In this document: piece after piece, positions 43,201 through 64,000 of the stretch
How positions within the stretch are numbered: the stretch's first letter is position 1
Layout of the letters: every line of letters begins with the position of its first letter
Source of the DNA: Terebella lapidaria
Lineage: Eukaryota; Annelida; Polychaeta; Terebellida; Terebellidae
Direction: 5' to 3'
Assembly: GCA_949152475.1 (NCBI GenBank)
Contig: OX424566.1
Span: forward strand, 28,062,423-28,126,422
DNA length: 64,000 nt
Notes under the pieces: model-generated
The model's database searches: none
Seen by the model: the letters and a program-made list of their open reading frames with translations, nothing else
Told to the model about the DNA's origin: nothing
Position numbers and translations under genes: made by a program

Positions 43201-46200
43201 AACTCCATATCATGCAGATTACATGTAAATATTTAAATTGAACATTTTTTAATGCAAATTTTCATTGATACAATGCTGTTAGGCTCATCATTTGCATCAC
43301 TTAACTTGAGTTCAATCAAGTTCATGAGTGTCATGAACTGTACTCTATAGAAGTTAAATATTCAAATGCATACTGACCGATTCATCCATTGCTCCCCAGA
43401 AATTAGAATAGTGCTCAGAGGCTGTGGCATTAAGCATTGGAGACACAATGGTTCTGAAGATATAAACACATGATGCATGTACATGCGGGCATGTTTATTC
43501 AATGTAACGGTATATCACTTCATACAACATTCAGTGCTCCATCCACAAGACTCTTTTTGAACAAACACAAGATACTACAAAATTACATTTTCAGGACATT
43601 TACTCAACTTACTTTTGTTGTTGAATTAGATTATTCAAGACTTGGTCATTTTTCAAGAAATTATCAACATCTGTGAACTGTAAATGCAGCAAACAAGAGG
43701 AATTGTAACAGAAATTAGAATTGCAGAGTATTTTTTCTTCAAACTTGAAAATAAATCACATAAAAATGATCGAGAACCATCACAATGGGAATATTAGATT
43801 TGAAACTGCCAAATATTATGGACAGACTCCTACCAGAATATAATCGGCCCAGACTCGTCTTGCCGCGTCGAGCGCATCTTGTCTGAGTTTAATCATGTGA
43901 CGGAATCTGTCATCTGTCCAATCACACGGTCCCTTCTCCTCAGCAAAACCTGGTTGTCATGAGGATAAATGAGTTGCTAACCATTATGATTAGTTCAAGG
44001 CCGGCTGGGTTTCTAATTGACAATTTGTAAAATTTTCAGCATTACTTTTTTTCACAATTTGACATACCATATCCATTTTCTTCAGCCCAAAAATCTACCC
44101 AATGGTACCGATGTTCAGAATTCTCTATCCATTTCTGGATTATTCCGACAGAAGGATCAACATTGTGGTCCGCTCGTACCCTGGGGAGTACAGAACAGAA
44201 ACATTCACTTGTGTTACTTCAGTCTCAGTTTGTAGTATCATTGCGAATTGATTATTGCGAATTGTGTATTGTGAATCAGTCTCATGTATTATATTTTTAG
44301 GCATTCTAACTGCTTTCGACCATATATGCAGGGCTAAGTTATTAATAGATCTCTAGGCGTAATTTGGTGTAAAAGACTTTGGACAGTAAACAAAAAAGTT
44401 AGTAAAATATAGTAAATTTCTGGTGGAAATTTTATTGGCATTGGACCACTGTTAACCTTTGTAATCCGTAGCATCCATATATAGATATTAAACATTTTGA
44501 TGTATTCTTATTTCATTACAGCGTATAGGGCCTACTGTAAACCCCTTTAATTTCGCGGCCGTTTAATTTCGCGTCTTCAGGATTTGGACATGTTCGCGGC
44601 CGTTTAAATTCGCGTTTTCTTTAACATGCATATTACTGGTAACGCATTACAGAGGTATTTTCCAATAGCATTCTAAAATATAAAATATTTTCATAAGTTG
44701 TTGGGCAGTTGTATACTAATTCAATCAGGTGTACAGTAGAAACAACTACATTTAACACACTGTCTGCCCCTGATGCGCCAGTGTGTCTTTGGATAAACTA
44801 TTTGGTCAGGCTTTGTTTCTATTGCAAAATGTTGTATTTTACGTTTGTTATTGGCATCATCAAAATCTACTGTATATGTGGTAATAGATTGATACCTACA
44901 TTCTCACTAAGCAGTTCAACAATTGGCGAAATACTGACATGAACACACTTGTATTTTTATTATATATTTATATATTATCTATTATATCTTTATTGCTCAG
45001 TAATCATGAATTGAATACAAACAGTTACAGTACAGAATGACAAAGTACATGTAAACTTGGAATTGGCTACTGGTCTTGTTATGTTAAATATACAATATTA
45101 TTTGTTCTTCTGTTCTATACCACATACATTGCAAAGTCAATTTCTGAATCAACAGCCAATTCAACCATGCTCATTGGCTTCTGACATTCCGGGATGGATC
45201 AATATTAAGTATATTTGCGAACCAAAATGCGGTTGACCAAAAAAATTCGCGTCCAGAAATTTTCGCGTTTTTAACGAAAACGCGAAAATCGCGAATATTA
45301 ATGGCCGCGAAAAATTAAGAGGTTTACAGTATAGGCCAAATGGGCAAACTCTATAATTTACTTTCCAATCGTTCTGGAATTTTGTAGGCCTAGACCCCCT
45401 GCATTAATTAGTTAAATAAAATTGAATCGATCTATTTAAATATAGATAGATAGATAGAAGCTGTGAAAAAACTAGACATAAAAGCCTATAGGCTTTGTGG
45501 CATCCCCCATTTTGTTCTTATCATTTCAAATGGTCATACTGGACTGAGAAAAAAGGATACATAGGCCATTGTATGTGGGTAAGAGTGAGAGCTCATCAGA
45601 CAGTTTCTTACCAGAACTGCTTTTTATCATCTTGACAACTTGGCCCACCAGACATTTGCCACCCCAAATGAATGGACAATTACCCAGCCAATATTATTCA
45701 GCGTACTAGTATATTTAATCAGAATGTTCGTGATATTTTTCAGGTGCTCCTGTCAAGTATAAAATGATACGTGACTAAAAGAATGCTGTGTAAAAGAATG
45801 CTGTGTCATCTTGGCCAATTTTGTGATTTCAAAACTTGTATAATACAGCGGAATTTTCGCAATCATATTATAACCAAAGCCAAACATTTGCCAGCTAACT
45901 AAAACAATGATGATTTGGTCATTGCATGTGAAATAGAGTTGAATAACAAAACATTCAAACAATACATGTTTGTACAATATAAATGCAGACAGGGCAAATC
46001 ATCCCCCAAGCATGTTGTGTCATGTGTGTTGGCTTATTAACCAACTATTGTATTCTGTGGGATGTAACTTCATTCTTTTACCATGTACACACACTAGTAA
46101 ACCAGGCTTTGGAGGGGGGAGTGAGGGATAATGCATGGATATGAGCCTAGGGTCATGTTGGACATGCTAGCTGTATCACTTGTCAGGCATGACTGAGCAG

Positions 46201-46776
46201 GGCTGGCTGAGAGGGGTGGAGCCTATTTCTGTGCTGGACAGACTGGCTGATCTTGTCAGGCATGACTGAGCAGGGCTGGCTGAGAGGGGCGGAGCCTATT
46301 TCTGAGCTGGACAGACTGGCTGATCTTGTAAGGCATGACCGAGCAGGGCTGGCTGAGAGGGGCAGAGCCCATTGCTGTGCTGGACAGACTGGCTGATCTC
46401 CTGCACTGGCTGAGAGGGCAGAGCCTAGCCTCATGCTGGACATGCAGGCTGCAGTAAGTGAATACAGTAGCATGGCTCAGTTACAGTATTACATCTGCAT
46501 GGGCGCAGGCGAGGGAAAAATTCTAAGTCCAAAAAAAAAAAAAAATGCACCTACAAAATTTTTTTTCCTCTGGAAATTGCCTGAATCAAATTATGACATT
46601 GACAGGAATCGCCCGATTTTTTTTTCCAAAATGGCCGCTGGCGGCCATCTTGGATTTCGGATCTCGACGAAAAACAATAGGGGTTAGAAGCAAAGTATTT
46701 CGGATGAGCTGTGAAAATTTCGGAAAGATAGATCGAGGCGTTCAAGAGTTATGATCCGGAAACCAAACGGCGGAAG

Positions 46777-46827
<51 letters not shown>

Positions 46828-48527
46828 AAAAAAACAGACAAAAACATAAGGCCTCCCGATTTTCAATCGGGATGCCTAATTATGCATCATGATTCATCTT
46901 AGGAATTAAATTATCGCAAAGAAACAGTTGGTCAGTACGGAAAGTCGGTTTGGACATGGGAATTGGGTATTGGGAACTCTGCAGTAATAAACCATGGTTT
47001 ACTACGGAATAGCCCATAGATCTATATACGATGGTGAATTGGGTATTGGGTATTGAGAATTTATTAGATCTAGTATTAAACCATGGTTCAGGTGTAACGC
47101 GCTATTTGCAAATGTGGACGATTTCGAAATCGCGTGCCGATTTCGAAATCGTCGCGCGATTTGAAAATACCAAGTATTGCGCGTTTTGACAATGGCAACT
47201 GTTAACTATTCGCAAATTGCGCAGCGCTATTTGCAAATCGGTCGCGCGATTTGTAAATGTTGCCTGCCTCGAGTTCGCTTAGGAGTAATGTGTTGTGAAC
47301 AACTGTGAACTATTGAATTTATAAATATGATGGAATGAATAGGCTCCACATTCATGTAGCCTACAGGGATCTGTGGAAATGTTGTGCGATTTGTTATTGC
47401 TAAAATAAAATTCGGTTGTTGTCTTTGTGCTTTGTGATATATATAGGCCTAGGAATACATAGGGGCCTAATCCATAATACATAATATTAATATATCTACT
47501 TATTTAACAAATTTCCAGATAGAGTTACAATTACAATTCTTTTTTTTTTAAAAAACAGTTGTTGGGATTCGCCCAATGCGCACACTATAATTCCAATTCA
47601 GATTAGGCCTCAAACACAGACAGTAGTTGTCAAGAACAAGAGTAATCAACGATTAGACTAGTAGGCCCTATAGATCTATAGTCAACGAACTGTGAAGATG
47701 TAGCCTAGCTTACAAGCTAAACAGTTTTAAATCTGTGTATTTACTAAGTATTGAGACATTTAGGCTTGTGTAGCATTTTCAAATCGCACGAACGATTTCG
47801 AAATCGCGCTGCGCGATTTGTGAATGGTTCGGAGGTGCCATCATCAAACCGCGCATTACTAGTCATTTTGAAAACGCGCGACGATTTCGAGATCGGCGCG
47901 CGATTTGAAAATTTGCAATTCGCGCAGCGCGATTTCGAAATCGTGCTAATTGGCAAATCGCGCACAACACAGGTACTAGATTCTAGAATTAGACATCTAC
48001 TACAATGGAATTGGCCTACTAGTATCCTAAATGCCCCCAAATGTTGTCCGACTTTCACAAATTACGTTAGAAAATTTCTCTTTGGCCAATAGTAACGTTT
48101 TGCAGAATACGTTGCAAATCAATGACGTAAAAAGACTCGGACAAACTGGATTTGGGATAGGTTAATTCCCAATACCCAATTCCCATGTCCCAACCGGCTT
48201 TCCGTAGTTGGATGACGCCGACTTTAGCCTAAGCTACTTTTATTTTTGTAGATCTACTCAGTAGATCTTTTTTTATTACCTGATTCGATTGGTTTGGCCT
48301 TACCATATTGCAATCCGGTCTTTGGGATAGTCCAGCTGATCCAGATAGTGCAGAAAGTACGGTAGTGTATGAGCTTTGTTGCGGATAAAAAATGCAACAA
48401 CAACCGTAGGCTTCAAGTTCACATGTTCATCCGTAAGCTGACACGTTTTAAAAGTTAAAATGCTCAATAGAAGCCACAATATAGTTGTGAACAATGAGAT
48501 ATTGAAAGAAATCCTGTTAACCTCCAT
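37284..48527 (-). CDS. COLGALT: Procollagen galactosyltransferase family (GT25), ER-resident
   Basis: Thirteen exons: 48527-48304, 44180-44068, 43949-43834, 43677-43613, 43453-43378, 41906-41582, 41454-41378, 41283-41177, 41053-40979, 40839-40782, 38343-38216, 37986-37783, 37524-37284. They total 602 residues and all phases match. An N-terminal hydrophobic signal (FNISLFTTILWLLLSILTF) is followed by the first GT domain (PTVVVAFFIRNKAHTLPYFL) with a DVD motif at 154-156. The second domain starts at IYVVNLERRPDRREKM and carries GEVGCFLSHYNIWRD, EDD at 425-427 and a VDE motif at 510-512. The C-terminus is RDEL, an ER-retention signal. The family transfers galactose to hydroxylysine of collagen in the ER; CERCAM is a relative without proven activity, so the exact paralogue is open. 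Introns hold MITEs and a satellite-bearing element. Confidence 0.95.
38392..40664 (-). mobile_element. TAGGTTACCGG family element, copy C, with expanded 134-bp array
   Basis: Runs from AATTAGCCCAATGGGCTAG..GGTTACCGG to GGTTATCGGACC..GGTCCGGTAACCTA and lies in intron 10 of the galactosyltransferase gene. Its outer parts match copies A and B; the middle has expanded into a tandem array. Confidence 0.75.
38465..40215. repeat. 134-bp satellite array (~13 units)
   Basis: The phrase CCTATATGTTCACAATTGAT recurs at about 38707, 38841, 38975, 39109 and 39243, and on to ~40187. The period is ~134 bp, with more diverged units at the edges. Each unit contains TGACCTTGAAAATGAGGTCA, then AGGTCAAAGGTCA (a direct repeat with one-base spacing), then TCAAGGTCA. 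Confidence 0.88.
41995..42240. repeat. (ACTTACC/ACTTACT)n simple array
   Basis: An irregular run of TACTTACCACT-type units just upstream of exon 6 of the galactosyltransferase gene (intron 5). The plus-strand units contain many TAAGT-like words on the minus strand. Confidence 0.8.
42394..43146. mobile_element. CTGTAAAC-family MITE, copy 1
   Basis: Ends TACTGTAAACGTA and inverse TACGTTTACAGTA with TA outside. Subterminal TTCGCGTTTT/AAAATTTCGCG motifs. Same family as 44535-45329 and 62510-62714. Lies in intron 5 of the galactosyltransferase gene. Confidence 0.78.
44535..45329. mobile_element. CTGTAAAC-family MITE, copy 2
   Basis: Ends CTGTAAACCCCTTTAATTTCG and inverse (AAATTAAGAGGTTTACAG), flanked by TA. 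Subterminal TTCGCGGCCGTTTAATTTCG motifs. Lies in intron 1 of the galactosyltransferase gene. Confidence 0.78.
45338..46185. other. Intron 1 sequence, no feature seen
   Basis: AT-rich, with a short (GATA)n run near 45450. No coding segment, RNA gene or TIR pair that I can support. Confidence 0.5.
46190..46440. repeat. ~73-bp tandem repeat (3.5 units)
   Basis: GACTGAGCAGGGCTGGCTGA recurs at 46191, 46265 and 46337 with a partial fourth unit. GC-rich compared with its surroundings. Confidence 0.85.
46500..46885. mobile_element. Short element with hairpin end and poly-A
   Basis: Contains a ~60-bp poly-A-rich run (46770-46834) followed by a hairpin, TCCCGATTTTCAATCGGGA, and then TGCCTAATTATGC. 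A similar hairpin-plus-AATTATGC end occurs at 57603-57640. A hairpin followed by CTAA would fit a Helitron 3' end, but I do not see a matching 5' end. Confidence 0.35.
46938..48204. mobile_element. 1.27-kb TIR element (GGAAAGYCGG ends) with CpG-rich interior
   Basis: Ends CGGAAAGTCGGTTTGGACAT and inverse CGGAAAGCCGGTTGGGACAT, flanked by TA, both followed by GGGAATTGGGTATTGGGAA. Two inner blocks (47099-47260 and 47770-47975) are dense in ATTTCGAAATCG and GCGCGATTTG palindromes in inverted arrangement. No transposase. It ends 100 bp from the donor of exon 1 of the galactosyltransferase gene. Confidence 0.72.
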
Positions 48528-49049
48528 TGTGCGGGAAAGCCCATTGACTGTCAAAACGAGGCTCAAAACTGGGAATTCCAGTTTCCGGTTTCTATTTTTG
48601 GTTTTTGAACGCGGAAGTAAATAAACAACCCTCGCAGCTTACTTACAAGCGCTACTCTGAATATGTGAATATACCATTCTTAAAAATGAAATAGGCTCAT
48701 TGGTTTCGATTGTTTACCCCCATGACATGCATCTGTTGATATAGATTTGTTTATTTCAACCAATTCCTGAACATGCTCAACGGAACACAAGTGCTGCATA
48801 ACGTGGTTATACCATGGTTTTATAAGAACATGTAAATAAAAAATATACACATGTAGATGTCTGATACATTTGTATGAAATCATTCATATGTATATGAAAA
48901 CAAAACAAAATGGGTCATGTATATTGGAAGATGATGGTGAAGTTTACCAGACTGAAATATCGTTCTAAAAATAAATTCAAGAATGAAGTTAACTATAGCT
49001 GTATGAAATTTTGGTTTCAGAGTTCATTATTCCAAGGGTGTGAGACAAA
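48528..49049. promoter_or_regulatory. Probable bidirectional promoter (GT25 / CARD)
   Basis: The start codons of the minus-strand galactosyltransferase gene (48527) and the plus-strand CARD gene (49050) are 522 bp apart and divergent, so both promoters must lie here unless there are further 5'UTR exons. No TATA box stands out. The half near 48560-48620 is less AT-rich. Confidence 0.5.
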
Positions 49050-49732
49050 ATGAAGATGGCCACAATTCCAGCATGTGATCCAAGGGTGTTACAGATACTT
49101 AAACAAGAGGTGACTTGTCAAGTCTATATGCATATCATTTCGTTGTGAAGAACTATATACTTATACATATTTTTCCTTTTAATATCCCAGGTTTTGGTTT
49201 TACTGCGAGATCATCTTTGTAAAATGTTGGAACCAGAGAAATATTGTGCATATCTCCGATCAAAAGGAATATTTCTTCAAAGTGATGAAGAAGAAATTCA
49301 CCATACTGTGACTAGTGATAAGAAAGCTGGAATATTTTTGGACAAACTGAGCCGAAGGCAGGATGGATATGACACACTTGTTATGGTTTTGAACGTAACT
49401 AATGTGCAAAAATTCCTTGTTGATGAATTGGAACAAGCTTTAGCAACTCTTGTCAAGAAAAAGGGTATGTTTAAACATCATATTTTATACAATGTACTGA
49501 TAATTGTATTTAATACAGAACATATATTGATGAAAACTGGAATGCAGGCCTACTAATATAATTTTATAGTACTTAATAACAAGAGCACACAAAAATAGTT
49601 TGTACTGAAATTATGATTTCAAAATTGTATTCAGGTAACCAGTATATGGGAACAGTGAGCCAGGAGGGAGCTGTAGCCGAAGATTTCGATGACCTGCCTC
49701 TCCCACCTCACCCGAGGCACCAGACACGATAA
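49050..49732 (+). CDS. Small CARD-domain protein, three exons
   Basis: Exons 49050-49109, 49191-49464 and 49635-49732 join through GT..AG (phases 0 and 1) to give 143 residues. Residues ~15-108 form a death-fold CARD: LLRDHLCKMLEPEKYCAYLR, SKGIFLQSDEEEIH, KAGIFLDKLSRRQDGYDTLV, then NVQKFLVDELEQALATL. The helix-2/3 and RRQDGYDTLV features resemble BCL10/CARD9-type CARDs. The ~35-residue tail is acidic then Pro/His-rich (EDFDDLPLPPHPRHQTR) with no caspase, NACHT, death-domain or coiled-coil partner. CARDs assemble apoptosis or innate-immune signalling filaments, so this could be an adaptor or a CARD-only regulator. The start could be Met1 or Met3. An AATAAA at 50595-50600 probably ends the transcript. 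Confidence 0.88.
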
Positions 49733-50361
49733 CAAACGTTCAGTGGCCAACAATCCAGTCAGACAAACGTGAAACCTCACAGCTGGAATAGTCTGCTGCT
49801 CAGTATTGTCCATAGACTGCCAACTCTGATATCACTCTCTCTGTTTGTAGTTATTGAACTTGAGGTCACAAAAGGTCAGAGGAAGAGGGTAGTTACACTT
49901 CCGTTGTTAACCTATAATGTTGTATTGCCATTGTTCAATCTTGACATTCCTCTGATTGATGACTTCACGAATTATATTTGACAATTAAATTTTCCATGAA
50001 AACGTCAAACCGGAAACAAAGTACCCCTCTTCCTCTGGACGCAAGCTCAAGGTCACTGAGTACAAGTTGGCAGTCCATCTCTGTTCTATGTTTATGGTAT
50101 TGTCAAAGTATGGACAAAACTCAATGGTATGAATTGATTTCCATTATATCACCATTGATTCCTTAAGTTCATGCAAAATCACATACATATTTAAATTTCT
50201 CACAATCAGGTGATTAGTGTCAATTTCATATAAGTTTGGGAACTTGATGTTGTACATCACAATTATTCAGATCAATGTACAGAAAGAATTGCGTGAAGAC
50301 CAATTTTGAAGAAAGAACAAGAGGTGCGAGACCTCGCATGGAAATGCAAAACATTAATGTC

Positions 50362-50448
50362 AGGGAACATGGCGAAATGTGCCCCCTAGAAGACAATGGA
50401 ACCCTTGGCAACATTGTCTCCTCGGGGGAACATTTCGCCATGTTCCTC
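50362..50448 (+). other. 3'UTR hairpin (37-bp arms, 13-nt loop)
   Basis: Arms 50362-50398 and 50412-50448 are near-perfect inverted copies (GGGAACATGGCGAAATGT against ACATTTCGCCATGTTCC) with a 13-nt loop. The position is within the presumed CARD 3'UTR, and antisense to the probable end of WDR5. It could be a tiny MITE or a stem recognised by small-RNA machinery. Confidence 0.75.
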
Positions 50449-50594
50449 TCCAAACAAGTCACCATTTATATATGAAAAACTTGTGGAGAAATGTCTCCTG
50501 TGTTATGAAATCTCTTGCAGACATTTCCGTGATGTAAATTTTAAATGGGACAGAAAGATTCAATAATATAATGTATGAAATGTGAAGTACATGT

Positions 50595-50631
50595 AATAAA
50601 CTGACAGACCTCAGTAAAATACATTTTTATT
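50595..50631. terminator. Convergent poly(A) signals of CARD (+) and WDR5 (-)
   Basis: AATAAA on the plus strand at 50595-50600 and on the minus strand at 50626-50631. They lie 863 bp after the CARD stop and ~730 bp after the WDR5 stop, so the mature 3' ends would be adjacent or overlap slightly. Confidence 0.6.
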
Positions 50632-51361
50632 TTATCCTTTACACAAATCTTACAGAAAACTTATGGCAACAATGTCCGGCATTCACAACTACAATGGAGC
50701 ATACAAAACAAATGCAACAACGACAAAATTAGTAATGCCAGGGTTTACACGAATGGAATAAATTTATCAATTTCAGTGATTTGATACAAACCAAATTTTA
50801 CCATTACTGCAACAATAGCCTGCTTAGAGTACTGGAGTGACAACGAAATTTCGAATATCTACTGCTTATTATCCAAAAGATTTCTGACCTAAAGTCAAAC
50901 CTTATGTTCACGAATATCCACCACACCAAAATATGAAACAGTATACTTCTATTCCAATACATGATCACTGATGTCTCTGTACTTTCACATTTGATAAACT
51001 ACAGCTACAAGCATTTACATTTCATACAAGTACTACACCACATACGAAGATGATATAAACAAAATGGGTACACTGGGAACAATGTTTTCCACGAAAGTCA
51101 TCATTGGTCACATGAATTTTTCCTTTCTTATAAACCAAGCAATCAAAACAACAGTACATGTACTGTCTTTGAAATTCCCAGAAGCAGTTCTTCCTTTGAA
51201 TCACCAACAATTAAATGCAGTCTCACTGTCGAGACATATCAACACAAAAATCCACGTGAAAAAGTTACGGAGTCTTGCTCCTGCTAATGACGCTCTACCA
51301 AGTGACGATGACGTTTTATGTACAATGAGAGATGAGCCATGGACAACTGAAGCAGGAGGAA

Positions 51362-62897
<11,536 letters not shown>

Positions 62898-64000
62898 GAT
62901 GACTTCTGGTTACTGAAGAAACACGAGTGACTATTATTATACCTCTTAATAATATATTTATTAAGGATGAATAATCTGTTGATTGTTGAATCAACTGACT
63001 CCAAATTCTCCTAAATTCCCCACCACTCCCACCATGGTCTCTGTATAAATGAGCAACATTGCTCTGTAATGCACATTGATTCTGAGCCGCATCCAGAATG
63101 GTTGAGGATTTCGAAATCGCCGCAAATTTGGAAATACCGAGTGGTGCATGTATTTGACGATGGCAACAGTGAACTATTCGCAAATCACAGTTTGATTTCC
63201 AAATTGGTCATGCGATTGGATAATTGATTGCCAAACAAGTAATTGCCAAATAGGATGGACATGGTGCTGATCGATGGAGCCAGCATTTGCCCGGAGACCG
63301 GAGTGGTACTTATAGCCAATCCATGCGGTCATGCTACCATTGTCGAGTCACTGTCACCAACACATCACTCGATTTCGCCTGTACAATACTATATACTTTG
63401 TTTACTTCGAGTTCACCGCATCACTCACGTTTGAACATGGTGTGTATGAGCGTTTTGTTTATACCACTTGACCTGACCTAGAAACATTTCCGAACTGGCT
63501 TATAGCAGTAGCATCTGCTTTGTAGCACTATTCACGGGCAGAGCCCTATTCAACCACAGGCTGAAATGTTTCAATCGAAGATTTGGTGCCAAAAGTCCCA
63601 AAGGGAGATATTTCCTGGATTATGGCATCACACCCATCATCAGCTGATTGCATGATGCTCCCTGATTGACTAATTTGAGTGGCAGCTTTGCAGCATGACA
63701 AAATTGCACCATGATGATAGTGATGTTCCGATGATCAATTTTTTTTCGAAAGTCGGTTGAAAAGTCAACCGATTACGATGATCGATTATGAGAATCAATA
63801 ATCGATTAAATCGGTCAAAAGAAGAGATCAATTGACTCTGACCTTATACACAACTCCAACAGATTTTAAGAAAGGTAATTGAAAATAACTTTACAGTTGT
63901 TACAGAAAAAATGACTGGATGTAATGTTTTTTTATATTGAAAATTAGGGAAATGAAATCATATAAATGCATGTTGATTGCTACAAGGGGTTCAGTAGTTT
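62898..64000. other. WDR5 upstream flank with repeat relics
   Basis: The WDR5 promoter should lie in the first few hundred bases. 63098-63250 holds ATTTCGAAATCGCCGCAAAT-type words like the interior of the 46938 element. A hAT-like left end (TAGTGATGTTCCGATGATCA) starts near 63719 and runs out of the window. No gene seen. Confidence 0.45.

Noticed and set aside
46770-46835. Poly-A run as the tail of a processed retrogene
   Set aside because: No coding sequence or gene-like homology lies upstream; the run belongs to a short hairpin-ended repeat.

Overview
This window is nuclear DNA from an intron-rich, repeat-dense animal. Every host gene is built from short exons with GT..AG junctions that keep the reading frame. 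Introns and spacers are full of retroelements, MITEs and satellite arrays. The set of WDR5, a collagen galactosyltransferase, a CM1 (centrosomin) protein, a CARD protein and a metazoan universal stress protein (USP) points to a non-vertebrate bilaterian. USP genes are known from many marine invertebrates and are reported missing from vertebrates and ecdysozoans, so a marine deuterostome or lophotrochozoan is likely. I cannot name the species.

Layout. (1) About 7.1-24.8 kb, minus strand: the 5' part (12 exons, 387 codons) of a CDK5RAP2/myomegalin-type centrosomal gene that runs off the left edge. Its introns hold a young gag-only LTR retrotransposon (122-7042), a complete DIRS retrotransposon (7543-14113), and several TIR elements, two of them hAT-like. 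(2) 25.8-28.9 kb: a decayed Ty3/gypsy copy. (3) 29.0-30.6 kb: a THAP-domain ORF embedded in a dispersed repeat. (4) 31.6-33.3 kb, plus strand: a four-exon universal stress protein gene. (5) 37.3-48.5 kb, minus strand: a complete 13-exon collagen galactosyltransferase-family gene (602 aa) ending in the ER-retention tetrapeptide RDEL. (6) 49.05-49.73 kb, plus strand: a three-exon CARD-only gene, head-to-head with the galactosyltransferase gene. (7) 51.4-62.9 kb, minus strand: a complete 13-exon WDR5 gene (360 aa), tail-to-tail with the CARD gene. WDR5 intron 5 is a mosaic of four unrelated tandem arrays.

The host genes look like independent housekeeping or signalling functions: centrosome, ER collagen glycosylation, chromatin methylation, apoptosis/immune adaptor and stress. 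They do not form a functional cluster. The coupling I can see is positional: a probable bidirectional promoter at 48.53-49.05 kb and overlapping 3' ends near 50.6 kb.

The best candidates for something under-described are the mobile elements. The first is an LTR element that has gag and, in the -1 frame, a second ORF made of degenerate repeats where pol should be, with near-identical LTRs. The second is a full-length DIRS element whose internal complementary region can be read base by base, and whose RT/RNase H frame lies inside an uninterrupted 1785-codon Gag-recombinase frame. The third is an intronic 134-bp satellite in which every unit carries nuclear-receptor half-sites (a DR1 plus a TCAAGGTCA).
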